A stretch of 22,616 bases of DNA from CAMBDR01 sp046597185 (GCA_046597185.1 JBKJLF010000141.1:1-22616), one strand, 5' to 3'; shown: positions 1-7,513, counted from the stretch's first letter. Notes: generated by a model not told the origin, from the sequence alone. Translations and numbers: made by a program.

Positions 1-1
1 G

Positions 2-226
2 GGCGGCCACTCCATTCCTGAAAACGTCATCGAGCGGCGATTTTTCCGATCCCTGAAGAATTTGATGGACCGCTATCGTGTGCTTGTCGATGAGTGGTTT
101 GTATACGACAATTCCGAACTAAAGGTACCCAAGCTAATGGCGCGGGGTAGTGGCACAAGCGCCAATATCATCGAGGAACAAAAATGGCTAAGACTACAGA
201 AGCTCGCAAAGAAAAACGAAGCGTAG
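2..226 (+). CDS. Zeta-toxin-like P-loop kinase/ATPase, C-terminal part only
   Basis: The open frame enters from the left edge and ends at the TAG at 224-226, leaving 74 residues. The pattern GGHSIPENVIERRFxRSLKN, then LMDRYRxLVDEW and VYDNS, is that of the C-terminal end of predicted ABC-type ATPases of the zeta toxin group (COG4185). In that group the GGH-IP--VI-RR segment lies just after the P-loop kinase core. The P-loop and catalytic Asp would lie upstream of the window and cannot be checked. Family members are thought to phosphorylate a small sugar-nucleotide-type substrate and act as toxins, but that role is not shown for this protein. A small ORF overlaps its last 43 bases. Confidence 0.7.
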   Translation, partial: GGHSIPENVIERRFFRSLKNLMDRYRVLVDEWFVYDNSELKVPKLMARGSGTSANIIEEQKWLRLQKLAKKNEA

Positions 227-354
227 GTAACCCCACCGAGCCGGAGATTCGCGCAGCGATGGGGAAAGCTATTCGTGAAGTCAAGCGCCGTGCGGTGCAG
301 CAGAATATCAAGCTTGTGGTGGCGAATAAGAAATCGTGGGCTGTCTCTAAATAA
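184..354 (+). CDS. Small basic protein overlapping the zeta-like gene (possible antitoxin partner)
   Basis: The ATG at 184 opens a 56-residue frame that ends with TAA at 352-354. It starts inside the last 43 bases of the zeta-like gene in another frame, which suggests translational coupling. The product is small and Lys/Arg-rich with an amphipathic helical middle (around EIRAAMGKAIREVKRRAVQQ) and a short C-terminal strand (KLVVANKKSWAV). Genes for COG4185-type proteins are often followed by a short ORF of this shape, ending in a VV-based strand, so a toxin partner or antitoxin role is plausible by position. I do not recognise a defined family, so the function is inference only. Confidence 0.5.
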   Translation: MAKTTEARKEKRSVGNPTEPEIRAAMGKAIREVKRRAVQQNIKLVVANKKSWAVSK

Positions 355-485
355 CCCAATAACCACAGGCCATGCTCAACTTGCGCACGTTGCGCGCCAA
401 CCACCGCTGAACTACTTGCTGGGACCCCGTGACGCCGCTTGAGTCCGTCCAACACTTTACTTCGCACACGCGCTATCTTGAACCG

Positions 486-514
486 TTGCCAAATCGTACT
501 CTTTAAAGTACTAT
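486..514 (+). promoter_or_regulatory. Putative sigma-70 promoter of the Phd-like antitoxin gene
   Basis: TTGCCA (486-491) and TACTAT (509-514) are separated by exactly 17 bases and lie 39 bases upstream of the antitoxin ATG. The spacer contains the perfect palindrome CTTTAAAG (501-508), placed where a bound antitoxin would block RNA polymerase. This is a visual match, not a measured promoter. Confidence 0.5.
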
Positions 515-544
515 TGAGCGCACTGCAAATAACTACTTAAAGAG
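497..544. promoter_or_regulatory. Inverted-repeat pair, candidate antitoxin operator
   Basis: TACTCTTTAAAGTA (497-510) and TACTTAAAGAG (534-544) are inverted copies of each other apart from one extra T, and they flank the expected transcription start. Phd/YefM antitoxins bind such palindromes to repress their own operon. Assigning these repeats to that role is inference from position. Confidence 0.35.
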
Positions 545-552
545 GGCGAGCC

Positions 553-813
553 ATGTCCAACCTTACTGCCAATGATTTAAAAACAAAAGGTGTCGCCGCC
601 ATCGAGGCCGTGCTGGCTAAACGTCCGGAAGCCATCGTCTCGGTACGCGGCAAAGATCGTTTCGTGGTGATGGAGATCGAGCAATATCACTACCTGCGCG
701 AATGCGAGCTGGAAGCTGCACTAGCCGAAACGCGTGCCGACATTGCAGCGGGTCGCTCGGTTAAGGAATCGCCGGCAGCACATGTGAAACGGGTAAAGAA
801 AATCACCACATAA
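553..813 (+). CDS. Phd/YefM-type type II antitoxin
   Basis: This is an 86-residue protein starting at ATG 553, with a GAGGGCGAG ribosome-binding region just upstream. The N-terminal half (MSNLTANDLKTKGVAAIEAVL, then EAIVSVRGKDRFVVMEIEQY) fits the DNA-binding fold of Phd/YefM antitoxins. The C-terminal half (ECELEAALAETRADIAAGR, then ESPAAHVKRV) is the helical toxin-neutralising tail common in the family. It should repress its own operon and neutralise a RelE/ParE-type toxin. The toxin frame directly follows, overlapping by 4 bases, but is broken, so the antitoxin is now an orphan in this operon. The length is normal for the family. Confidence 0.85.
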   Translation: MSNLTANDLKTKGVAAIEAVLAKRPEAIVSVRGKDRFVVMEIEQYHYLRECELEAALAETRADIAAGRSVKESPAAHVKRVKKITT

Positions 814-1085
814 ACTTTCAGCTTGTATTCACCGCACAATACGAAAAACGCGCCGCACGTTTTCTCAAGCGCCATCCGGCGCTGGCAAATCAATATCTCA
901 AGACACTGCAATTGCTAGAGCTGAACCCCCGCCACCCCTAGCTGCGCTTGCATGCATTGAGCGGCAGGTTACAAGGTCTGCATTCGGTCTCGATCAACCT
1001 ATCCTATCGCATTACACTGGAATTGATCATTCAGGATGAAGAGATCATCCTGGTGAATGTGGGGGATCATGATGTTGTGTATTGA
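810..1085 (+). pseudogene. RelE/ParE-like toxin, inactivated by an amber codon
   Basis: Directly after the antitoxin, one frame (from 813) reads NFQLVFTAQYEKRAARFLKR, then HPALANQYLKTLQLLELNPRHP, a TAG at 939-941, then LRLHALSGRLQGLHSVSINL, SYRITLELIIQDEEIILVNVG and DHDVVY, stopping at TGA 1083-1085. The pattern (KR--RFLKRHP, L--NP--P-LR-H-L-G-L-G--S-SI--SYRI, I-L--VG-HD-VY) is that of RelE/ParE/YafQ-type mRNA-interferase or gyrase toxins, about 91 residues long. The TAG sits where the family usually has a residue such as S between P and LR, so one base change is enough to explain it. The expected ATG is ATA (810-812). Changing G to A at 812 would both remove a start in an ATGA overlap and turn the antitoxin stop TGA into TAA. 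No other good start lies nearby. Confidence 0.8.
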
Positions 1086-1194
1086 AAAATATTGGTGCCG
1101 ATGGAGAATGGTTGCGATCACATCGCGCCAAACAATTAATTAAGTGCAACGGGGGGCGTTGATTTTTCCGTAAAGCTGCAATTCCGAATAAGCC

Positions 1195-1210
1195 GAATAA
1201 TTTCTTATTC
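1195..1210. repeat. Short inverted repeat upstream of the NLR-like gene
   Basis: GAATAA (1195-1200) and TTATTC (1205-1210) form a 6-bp stem with a 4-base loop. An extra CCGAATAA copy (1184-1191) precedes it, giving a direct repeat of CCGAATAA. It lies about 35 bases upstream of the putative promoter of the large gene and may be a regulator-binding site. It is too AT-rich and too short to call a terminator. Confidence 0.3.
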
Positions 1211-1243
1211 CAACACTAAAACCACTAAAACAACAGAAGTGGC

Positions 1244-1272
1244 TTGCAAGGTCGTCATTCCTGTACTATGCT
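1244..1272 (+). promoter_or_regulatory. Possible sigma-70 promoter of the NLR-like gene
   Basis: TTGCAA (1244-1249) and TATGCT (1267-1272) are 17 bases apart, each matching 4 of 6 consensus positions. They would give a leader of about 20 bases before the ATG at 1302. If correct, the upstream GTG at 1239 cannot be the start. Confidence 0.35.
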
Positions 1273-1301
1273 GCCGTATTCATCACCACAGGCGGTCAAT
1301 C

Positions 1302-4300
1302 ATGGCAATCCTCAAACAGTACTTTGCGCGCAAAAAATTGCAACTCATTTTGCCGCATTTGCCGGGTAATCAGCGCAGCTTACTGGGCCGCATCATAGAA
1401 CTGCTGGAGCCTGATGGCAGCATCAACGCAGGCACACTGCGCGATGATTTATTTCCCTTGGCTGGCAGTGATAATAGCAAAAACACCATGCTACGCCGCC
1501 TGCTCGATAATATTACTGCCATTGCCAAGCAACACGGTATGAATCTGGTGGCGGCCACTACCGCCGACAAAAAAGCCGGGGCCAACCGCAAAGTATGGTT
1601 TGAGGGCGATGCACCCGATACCGCCCGCCCCGACACCAGCGACCTGAACCGCGTGCCCGAGCAAGTCCGGGTGCGAGATCAACGCGGCCAAATCTTGGGG
1701 CAAACGGTGCTGTTAATGACCTTTAACGAGATCGAAACGCGCGCCGTATTGGACACCTTTGCTAGCGTGGATGCGCCAGTCGAAATGCGCGATGGCATCA
1801 GCTATACCCGGCTGGGCATCCATGGCAAGCTCCAAGTGGTGCATGTCATGAGTCGGCAAGCACGCAGTGAAGCCCAAGCCAGCGCGCAGGCCGCCATTGC
1901 CGTATGGCGACCCTGCGCCATCATTCCGGTGGGGGTGGCTTTTGGTATTGATCCGGCCAAACAAAGCATTGGGGATGTACTGGTTTCCGAATATTTGCGT
2001 GATTACGAAGTGACGCGCGTCAACCCGGACGCGAGCCTTACCACGCGCGGTAACCGCCCACAAGCATCAGACCAGTTCCTTAACTTATTGCGCCGTCTGG
2101 ATGCAACCCGTAATAACTGGCCAGATTGGCCCAAGTTGCATATCGGGGTCGTCATGAGTGGCGATAAATTGGTTGATAACCGCGCATTTCGCGATCAATT
2201 GTTAAAAATGGAACCTGAAGCCATCGGCGGGGAAATGGAAGGCATTGGCGTGGAAACCGCTGCCCGCAAAGCCAACATTGACTGGATCATCATCAAAGGC
2301 ATTTGCGATTGGGCCGACGGGCAAAAAAACACCAGCAACAAAGCTGCCGACCAACAGCGCGCAGCCACCCACGCGGCACTAGTCGTAAAAGCCATGCTGG
2401 AAACGCCAGGCTTGTTCGATCAAACCGACACCTTTTCCCGGCCAGATCCGCTCACGCCCGCGCAACCACCCGCCACGCGCGAGAGGTGCGCGCCACACCC
2501 GCGTAATATGGGCTTGCACGACCGCACGCGCGTGGGCGATGCAGAATATCAAGCCGAATTTATCGGGCAAATTAGCCGCTTAGATGAAGCCGCTAACCGC
2601 GCCGAACAGGGTGTAGCGGTGTTGCCGTATCTGCATGAATGGATTAAAGAATCCGGCGCACCGCCGCTCTTTGCGCTGTTGGGCGAATATGGCATGGGCA
2701 AAACCTTGACCTGTCAGCAATTGACGCTAGAATTGCAACAGGCGCGCAGTATTGACCCAAATCAACCGATAGCGCTGTATTTTGACTTGCGCCACGTTAC
2801 CGGCCTGAAAGAAAAAGTACCCACACTGGCGCAAACGCTGGAAGAATGTATGCAGCGCGGCTGGCTGGATGAAGGCGATGCCGGGGCCGGATTTACGCTG
2901 GAGAGTATTCACGAATGGATTAGCCAAGGGGCGGTGGTAATTTTTGATGGCCTTGATGAAGTGCTGGTCAAGCTCAATCAAGCCGATGGGCAAACCTTTA
3001 CCAATACTTTATTGAAATTATTCGCCGACGCGCGCAGGCGTGCGGAAAATGCCGGGCGCAAATTGGCCTTAAAAATTATTATCAGTTGCCGCACCCAATA
3101 TTTCCCAACCTTGCAAGCGCAAAATAACCATTTTACGCAGGAAGAGCGGGGCGAATTTTCCGGCAATCAATACCGTGCGCTATTACTCTCGCCATGGACG
3201 CCAGAGCAAATCAAGTGCTATTTTGCCAATGCTATGCCGAATATGCCCGTGGACAAAATTCTGGAAATGGTTGCCGCCACCCATAACCTGACCGAACTGA
3301 CGCAGCGCCCCTACACCTTAAAACTGGTGGCCGAATTTATCCCTGATATTGAGCGTGATCGGGCCAACGGGCGCAAGGTGTTTGGCGTAACCCTGTATCG
3401 CAAAATGGCTGAAAAATGGTTGGCGCGTGATAGCGGCAAACACCACATCGAAGCGCGCCACAAAATGCGGCTGGCGATGGATTTGGCGGCGCATTTATGG
3501 CGGAATGGTAAAAATGCGTTACCGGTGGGCGAATTGAACGACTGGTTCCATGGCTGGCGCGACGCCGATGCCAGCTTGCGCACGCGCTACCAAAACCTGC
3601 ACCCGGATCAACTGGAAGAAGATTTGCGCACCGCTACCTTTTTGGCCCGTACCGATGAGGAGGCGGGCAGTACCTTCCGCTTTGCCCATACGTCGCTGCT
3701 GGAGTTTTTTCTGGCTAGCTACTTGCAGCACGCCGTCAAGGCGGATCAAGCCGCGCAATGGGCCATGCCAGTGCCAAGCAAGGAAACGCTGGATTTTTTT
3801 GGACAGTTATTGGCAGAAGAGGATACTGCGCTACTCTTGACGACGCTACAGGGCTGGCGCAAGCAATATCGGCCCCAATGCAGTGAACTCTTGCTCGCGT
3901 ATGCGCAATACGCCCATGCGCACGCGCTGCCGTTGCCCATTTTGCATGGCATTGATTTGCATGGGGCTGATTTGGCCGAATGGGAAATTGCCGGGCGTGA
4001 GGGTGCGGTGTTGGTATTGGGGCCAGCCAACTTTGCGGGCTGTAATTTACGTGATGCGACATTGCAATCATTGGGGTTGGAGGGTGCGAATTTTAGTAAC
4101 GCTGACCTTGGCGGGGGGAATCTGCTTGACTGCGAGGCTAGCGGCGCAAATTTTGCTGGCGCACAGCTTGATGGCAGTATTTTCCGGCATTGCAATCTGG
4201 AAGCGACGCAATGGGATAATGCAGAGGGGCATCGCCCGCAATGGTTGGCCTGCCAACCAGCGGTACCGCGCTGGCAGGCGGCAAATTTGGATGAGGCACT

Positions 4301-6287
4301 GAGTAGCAGTATGGTTTTGCCGACTGCGCGGCAGGTGGCTTGGTTCGGTTGGGACACGCGTTTCAACGATTCTATCGTGTGGTCACCAGCCGGGCGCTGG
4401 CTAGCTGGAGCATCTACCGACCATACGATCCGGCTATTGGATACGCTTTCGGGTGAGGTTTGCAAAATATTGGCTGTGCAGGGCTACCTGGCTGATGGTT
4501 GCCGATGGTCACCCGATGGGACGCTACTTGCCGTTGGGCGGGATTTTGATGTGCAGATTTGGGATGCTGAGCGGGGCGAGCTGCTTGTCACACTCCTGCC
4601 ACCATCAGAAAATGATAACGCAATAGAAATCGCCTCGTTTTGCTGGTCACCCGATTGCCTGTTTATTGCGGTTACAGGCTGTGATCAAGTACCCGCTTGG
4701 ATATTTGAGGTGACGCATGGCGAAATGGTAAGGACATTGGCACCATGGAATGAGGATGGTGTTCATTTTCCGGTGCCTACCTTTTCTTGGGGGGCGCAAG
4801 GGCAATTGGCTGGTGGCGGTGAGCTTTTGGATCATATTTACATCTGGGATGCCAATACGGGGGCGCTAATTAACGAATTTCCTTGCGCCAATTGTAAATT
4901 ATGCGTGTGGTCGCCAGATGGCAAGCAGTTGGCAACCATGGGTGATGGGCAACTACTTCGGATTTGGGATGCCAGCGGCAAACTTATACTGACCATCGAA
5001 GCGGGAAGTGCTCATTGGGACAGTTCTTTTGCGTGGGCACCCAATTGCAATTGGATATTTATCGGGCATGGATTGAATCGAGCCAACGGGATATGGGATG
5101 CGCAAACAGGGGAGAAACTGTGTTCATTACCATCAACTTGGACTGGCGGTGGTGTTTGGTCGCCGGATAGCCGCCGGATAGCGTTGGCTGGCTTCGGGCG
5201 GGTTACCATTCTGGATTTATTTGGCAAGCAAAATTTGACCCGACTGGATTCGCGTACCGAAATGCTACAGGATTGCGCATGGTCACCGGATGGCAAAGAC
5301 GTGATTTCGGTTGGGAACAGCTTGATTTTTTGGATGAGTAGCATCGGTAAATTTCGCCTAGCAGAACCGTCATTAACTGTTTTTATACAAATCCCCCCCA
5401 GCTTTTCTACAAGCTGGCGGTATTTCTCTTTTTGCAATGATAATGAAATAATTATACGTGAAGTGGGTAATGATAAGTCAGCCAATTATTGTCGAATGGA
5501 TGGATTCACTACCACATTGGCATGGGCGCATCATGGTGATTTTTTGGCAGTTGCTACCGTTGAAAATAAGATCTACATCTTTGAGCCTGTCGGTGCGACT
5601 TGTGTCCAAACCCTTGCAGAGAGTGAGCGGCATATCCACGCTGTTACATGGCTACATGACGGGATGGCGTTGGTTTCCACTGGCGATGGAAAAGAAATGC
5701 GCATTTGGGACATTGCCACGGGTAAATCAAAAAAACGCACCTTAGCATTTACCGCCTTTACCTGCACTACGGCGCCCAATGGCAGCACCTTGGCATTAGG
5801 GGGCGATGACGGCATGGTGCATTTGTGGGCGGTCGAAAAATTGCCGACCGAAAAAAATCCTGAAATACAGTGCCTGCAAGGCCACACGGCATCGGTCAAA
5901 CGGTGTGCGTGGGCACCCGATGGTACCCAACTTGTCTCCGCCAGTGACGACAGCACATTACGCATCTGGGATGTAGCAACGGGTGCGTGTTTGCATGTGC
6001 TGGCCGGGCATCGCGGCCCAGTTCGTGCCTGCGCATGGTCGCCCGATGGGCAATTTATCGCCTCGGTCGGTGCGGACAATATGATGCGCATCTGGGCAGC
6101 CCCCACTGGCAAATTGATACGCATTCACGCGCAATGCAAAAACCACTATGACAATAGCTTTGGTCACGCCGTTTGGGAGCCAGATACCGGTCGTATCATC
6201 GAAACCAGTGGCGACGCTTGGCGTTATCTGGGTTGGCAAGCGCGTGACGAGCAGGGTAACCTGACGCGCTACCCCTTGCAGGAATAG
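1302..6287 (+). CDS. NLR-like protein: nucleoside phosphorylase-NACHT-pentapeptide-WD40
   Basis: 1661 residues from ATG 1302, chosen over an in-frame GTG at 1239 because AGGCGG lies 7 bases upstream. Residues 1-133 form a helical region I do not recognise. About 134-364 is a nucleoside phosphorylase/nucleosidase-type domain (MTAN/PNP fold) with GGEMEGIG at 309-316 and ICDWAD around D336, matching the MTAN ribose-binding Met-Glu and the catalytic Asp. About 440-850 is a NACHT STAND NTPase: Walker A GEYGMGKT (461-468), Walker B VVIFDGLDE (545-553), sensor SCRTQYF and helical arm FRFAHTSLLEFFLASYL (792 on). Pentapeptide repeats span about 880-976. From about 1014 to the end are some 14 WD40 repeats (WSPDG and IWD motifs), enough for two propellers. 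The usual model is ligand sensing by the repeats, NACHT oligomerisation and nucleotide or nucleoside cleavage by the N-terminal domain as abortive defence. This is inferred from architecture. It is a single-gene unit flanked by toxin and mobile-element debris. Confidence 0.9.
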   Translation: MAILKQYFARKKLQLILPHLPGNQRSLLGRIIELLEPDGSINAGTLRDDLFPLAGSDNSKNTMLRRLLDNITAIAKQHGMNLVAATTADKKAGANRKVWFEGDAPDTARPDTSDLNRVPEQVRVRDQRGQILGQTVLLMTFNEIETRAVLDTFASVDAPVEMRDGISYTRLGIHGKLQVVHVMSRQARSEAQASAQAAIAVWRPCAIIPVGVAFGIDPAKQSIGDVLVSEYLRDYEVTRVNPDASLTTRGNRPQASDQFLNLLRRLDATRNNWPDWPKLHIGVVMSGDKLVDNRAFRDQLLKMEPEAIGGEMEGIGVETAARKANIDWIIIKGICDWADGQKNTSNKAADQQRAATHAALVVKAMLETPGLFDQTDTFSRPDPLTPAQPPATRERCAPHPRNMGLHDRTRVGDAEYQAEFIGQISRLDEAANRAEQGVAVLPYLHEWIKESGAPPLFALLGEYGMGKTLTCQQLTLELQQARSIDPNQPIALYFDLRHVTGLKEKVPTLAQTLEECMQRGWLDEGDAGAGFTLESIHEWISQGAVVIFDGLDEVLVKLNQADGQTFTNTLLKLFADARRRAENAGRKLALKIIISCRTQYFPTLQAQNNHFTQEERGEFSGNQYRALLLSPWTPEQIKCYFANAMPNMPVDKILEMVAATHNLTELTQRPYTLKLVAEFIPDIERDRANGRKVFGVTLYRKMAEKWLARDSGKHHIEARHKMRLAMDLAAHLWRNGKNALPVGELNDWFHGWRDADASLRTRYQNLHPDQLEEDLRTATFLARTDEEAGSTFRFAHTSLLEFFLASYLQHAVKADQAAQWAMPVPSKETLDFFGQLLAEEDTALLLTTLQGWRKQYRPQCSELLLAYAQYAHAHALPLPILHGIDLHGADLAEWEIAGREGAVLVLGPANFAGCNLRDATLQSLGLEGANFSNADLGGGNLLDCEASGANFAGAQLDGSIFRHCNLEATQWDNAEGHRPQWLACQPAVPRWQAANLDEALSSSMVLPTARQVAWFGWDTRFNDSIVWSPAGRWLAGASTDHTIRLLDTLSGEVCKILAVQGYLADGCRWSPDGTLLAVGRDFDVQIWDAERGELLVTLLPPSENDNAIEIASFCWSPDCLFIAVTGCDQVPAWIFEVTHGEMVRTLAPWNEDGVHFPVPTFSWGAQGQLAGGGELLDHIYIWDANTGALINEFPCANCKLCVWSPDGKQLATMGDGQLLRIWDASGKLILTIEAGSAHWDSSFAWAPNCNWIFIGHGLNRANGIWDAQTGEKLCSLPSTWTGGGVWSPDSRRIALAGFGRVTILDLFGKQNLTRLDSRTEMLQDCAWSPDGKDVISVGNSLIFWMSSIGKFRLAEPSLTVFIQIPPSFSTSWRYFSFCNDNEIIIREVGNDKSANYCRMDGFTTTLAWAHHGDFLAVATVENKIYIFEPVGATCVQTLAESERHIHAVTWLHDGMALVSTGDGKEMRIWDIATGKSKKRTLAFTAFTCTTAPNGSTLALGGDDGMVHLWAVEKLPTEKNPEIQCLQGHTASVKRCAWAPDGTQLVSASDDSTLRIWDVATGACLHVLAGHRGPVRACAWSPDGQFIASVGADNMMRIWAAPTGKLIRIHAQCKNHYDNSFGHAVWEPDTGRIIETSGDAWRYLGWQARDEQGNLTRYPLQE

Positions 6288-6867
6288 AACCGTATGGCAA
6301 AATCAGCACACCCATCTTACCCGTCATACGCCATTGATAGTTAATTATTGCTTGTGGAATTAATTGAAGCCACGGCTAGGAATTTCAACCGCAGGCGCAA
6401 AGTTCCGCTCACTTCCTACCGATAGTTATTGGCAGCGGTGATGTTACCCCCGTTCTTGCTGCGCGTCGAACTGATGCCAGTTATACTGTATTGATTGTGT
6501 TTTGCAGCGAAAGAACCCAACCAAGGACTGCGTGATGAGTAATATTAAGTTTTTTCAGCGTCTACAGATTCGCAGCCATTGGGATGCCGAGCAGGAACAG
6601 TGGCTATTTAGTGCCTGTCAGAAAACCCCAATCTCCCAGTGAAAACCGCCGCTTTTCACCAACGAAGTTCTCCCGAAATGATACCCCAAAAGCAAGTTTG
6701 CAAGCCACTTTAGGCCCTTTGCGGCATTTTTTGAAAAATCTTCGCCAAAAGACCTGTGGAATCTATGCGAATTAATTTAATCTTCGTTCGGGTTTTGATC
6801 TTACCAGCTTGTAAAATAGCACTCATGAAAGCACACCGTGTTATGCCTTTTTGATGGGGAAATGATC
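6288..6867. other. 580-base stretch without an intact gene
   Basis: Nothing convincing is seen from 6288 to 6534 beyond a weakly repeated GTATG/CATAC pair. 6535-6642 carries the BRO-N scrap listed separately. From 6643 to 6867 the sequence has no coherent frame. Its position between two gene remnants suggests insertion or deletion scars. A GATGGGGA ribosome-binding site at about 6853-6860 serves the transposase remnant that follows. Confidence 0.5.
6535..6642 (+). pseudogene. BRO-N domain (phage antirepressor-type) N-terminal scrap
   Basis: ATG 6535 opens 35 codons ending in TGA. The start MSNIKFFQRLQIRSHWDAEQ followed by EQWLFS fits the opening strand-turn-strand of BRO-N proteins (pattern M--I--F----IR--WD-E---W-FS-VDV). 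After WLFS the similarity stops and the frame closes, so only the first quarter of the domain remains. BRO-N proteins are typical of phages and prophage-like islands. The match rests on one short motif, so the call is tentative. Confidence 0.5.
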
Positions 6868-7262
6868 ATGCGTTTGGTACAAAATCCGCCAATGCAACGC
6901 GGAGAAATTGATATTTTAGCGATTGAGTTTGACCCGAAGTCACGCGACGACATCCCCAAATTGCTCATGGGCTTGCAGCATATTTACACCCAATTGCCGA
7001 CTCGCAACGCCCTATTTGCGTTGCTTGAGAAAGAAATTTCACCGCAGGTGGACAAGAACAACGGTCGCCCCGGCATCTTCAATGACGCGTATTACCATTT
7101 CCAAACACTGAGGGATAACGTTTGCCTACTGACCCCGGAATTACTTGACAAGATCAATCAACTCGTCGTGAATGCAGGCCATGAGTTGGTGGCAAAAAAG
7201 GGCGCTGCGTGGCGTGGGCACTGCGTGGCCGCTGCGATTCGTTTGTCGTTAGCGTGAAATAA
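6868..7262 (+). pseudogene. ISNCY-like transposase remnant with deletion and frameshift
   Basis: From ATG 6868 (GATGGGGA about 8 bases upstream) the frame reads MRLVQNPPMQRGEIDI, then SRDDIPKLLMGLQHIYTQL and ALLEKEISPQVDKNNGRPG. This opening resembles transposases annotated ISNCY, which begin with a SRDDIP-L--GLQ-IY motif and NNGRPGM. Right after NNGRPG (about 7068) it jumps to YHFQTLRDNVCLLTPELLDK and INQLVVNAGHELVAKKG, as if about 40 codons were deleted. After KKG the open frame runs to TGA 7255-7257, while the expected CDSFVV motif appears in another frame at 7233-7250 before a TAA at 7260-7262. The catalytic core is therefore missing. Family assignment is from memory of the motif order. 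Confidence 0.65.
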
Positions 7263-7346
7263 CACAGATTTTGGGTGAAAAAACCCTCGCAGGAAAAACG
7301 CGATTCTGTAATTATTTCATAATGCGGGGCGTTGCGGCTGCGCATC

Positions 7347-7487
7347 ATGAAAGTTATTGAGAAGGTTGAAAAGGAATTAATACCACAGCGCCAATTTGCC
7401 CATGCAAAAAACTTTTTGCTTGCCTTACTGGAAAGTAATGCTACCCAGGCGTACCCAAATTTAAAGGTTAAGTCATATTCACCGTAG
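7347..7487 (+). CDS. Unrecognised short ORF, 46 residues
   Basis: ATG 7347 to TAG 7485-7487, starting MKVIEKVEKELIPQ and continuing with a helical stretch RQFAHAKNFLLALLESN. It has no clear ribosome-binding site and no recognised domain. It lies between the transposase remnant and the urea-operon control region, so it may be an eroded tail of a mobile element or chance coding. Low confidence. Confidence 0.25.
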   Translation: MKVIEKVEKELIPQRQFAHAKNFLLALLESNATQAYPNLKVKSYSP

Positions 7488-7513
7488 GATGTCTGCTTAA
7501 AAAGCTGCCGCAC

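Noticed and set aside
73..467. Two overlapping minus-strand frames at the left edge
   Set aside because: They overlap the recognisable zeta-like C-terminus on the plus strand and show no family motif.
1239..1301. GTG at 1239 as start of the NLR-like protein
   Set aside because: No ribosome-binding site precedes it, it would lie upstream of the best promoter candidate, and ATG 1302 has AGGCGG at proper distance.
3746..4465. Minus-strand open frame of 239 codons within the NLR-like gene
   Set aside because: Antisense to the pentapeptide-coding part. Its Ser/Ala/Pro-rich product is an artefact of the repeat coding on the other strand.
6584..6775. 63-codon plus-strand frame after the BRO-N scrap
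   Set aside because: It overlaps the BRO-N remnant in another frame, lacks a ribosome-binding site and has no recognisable sequence.
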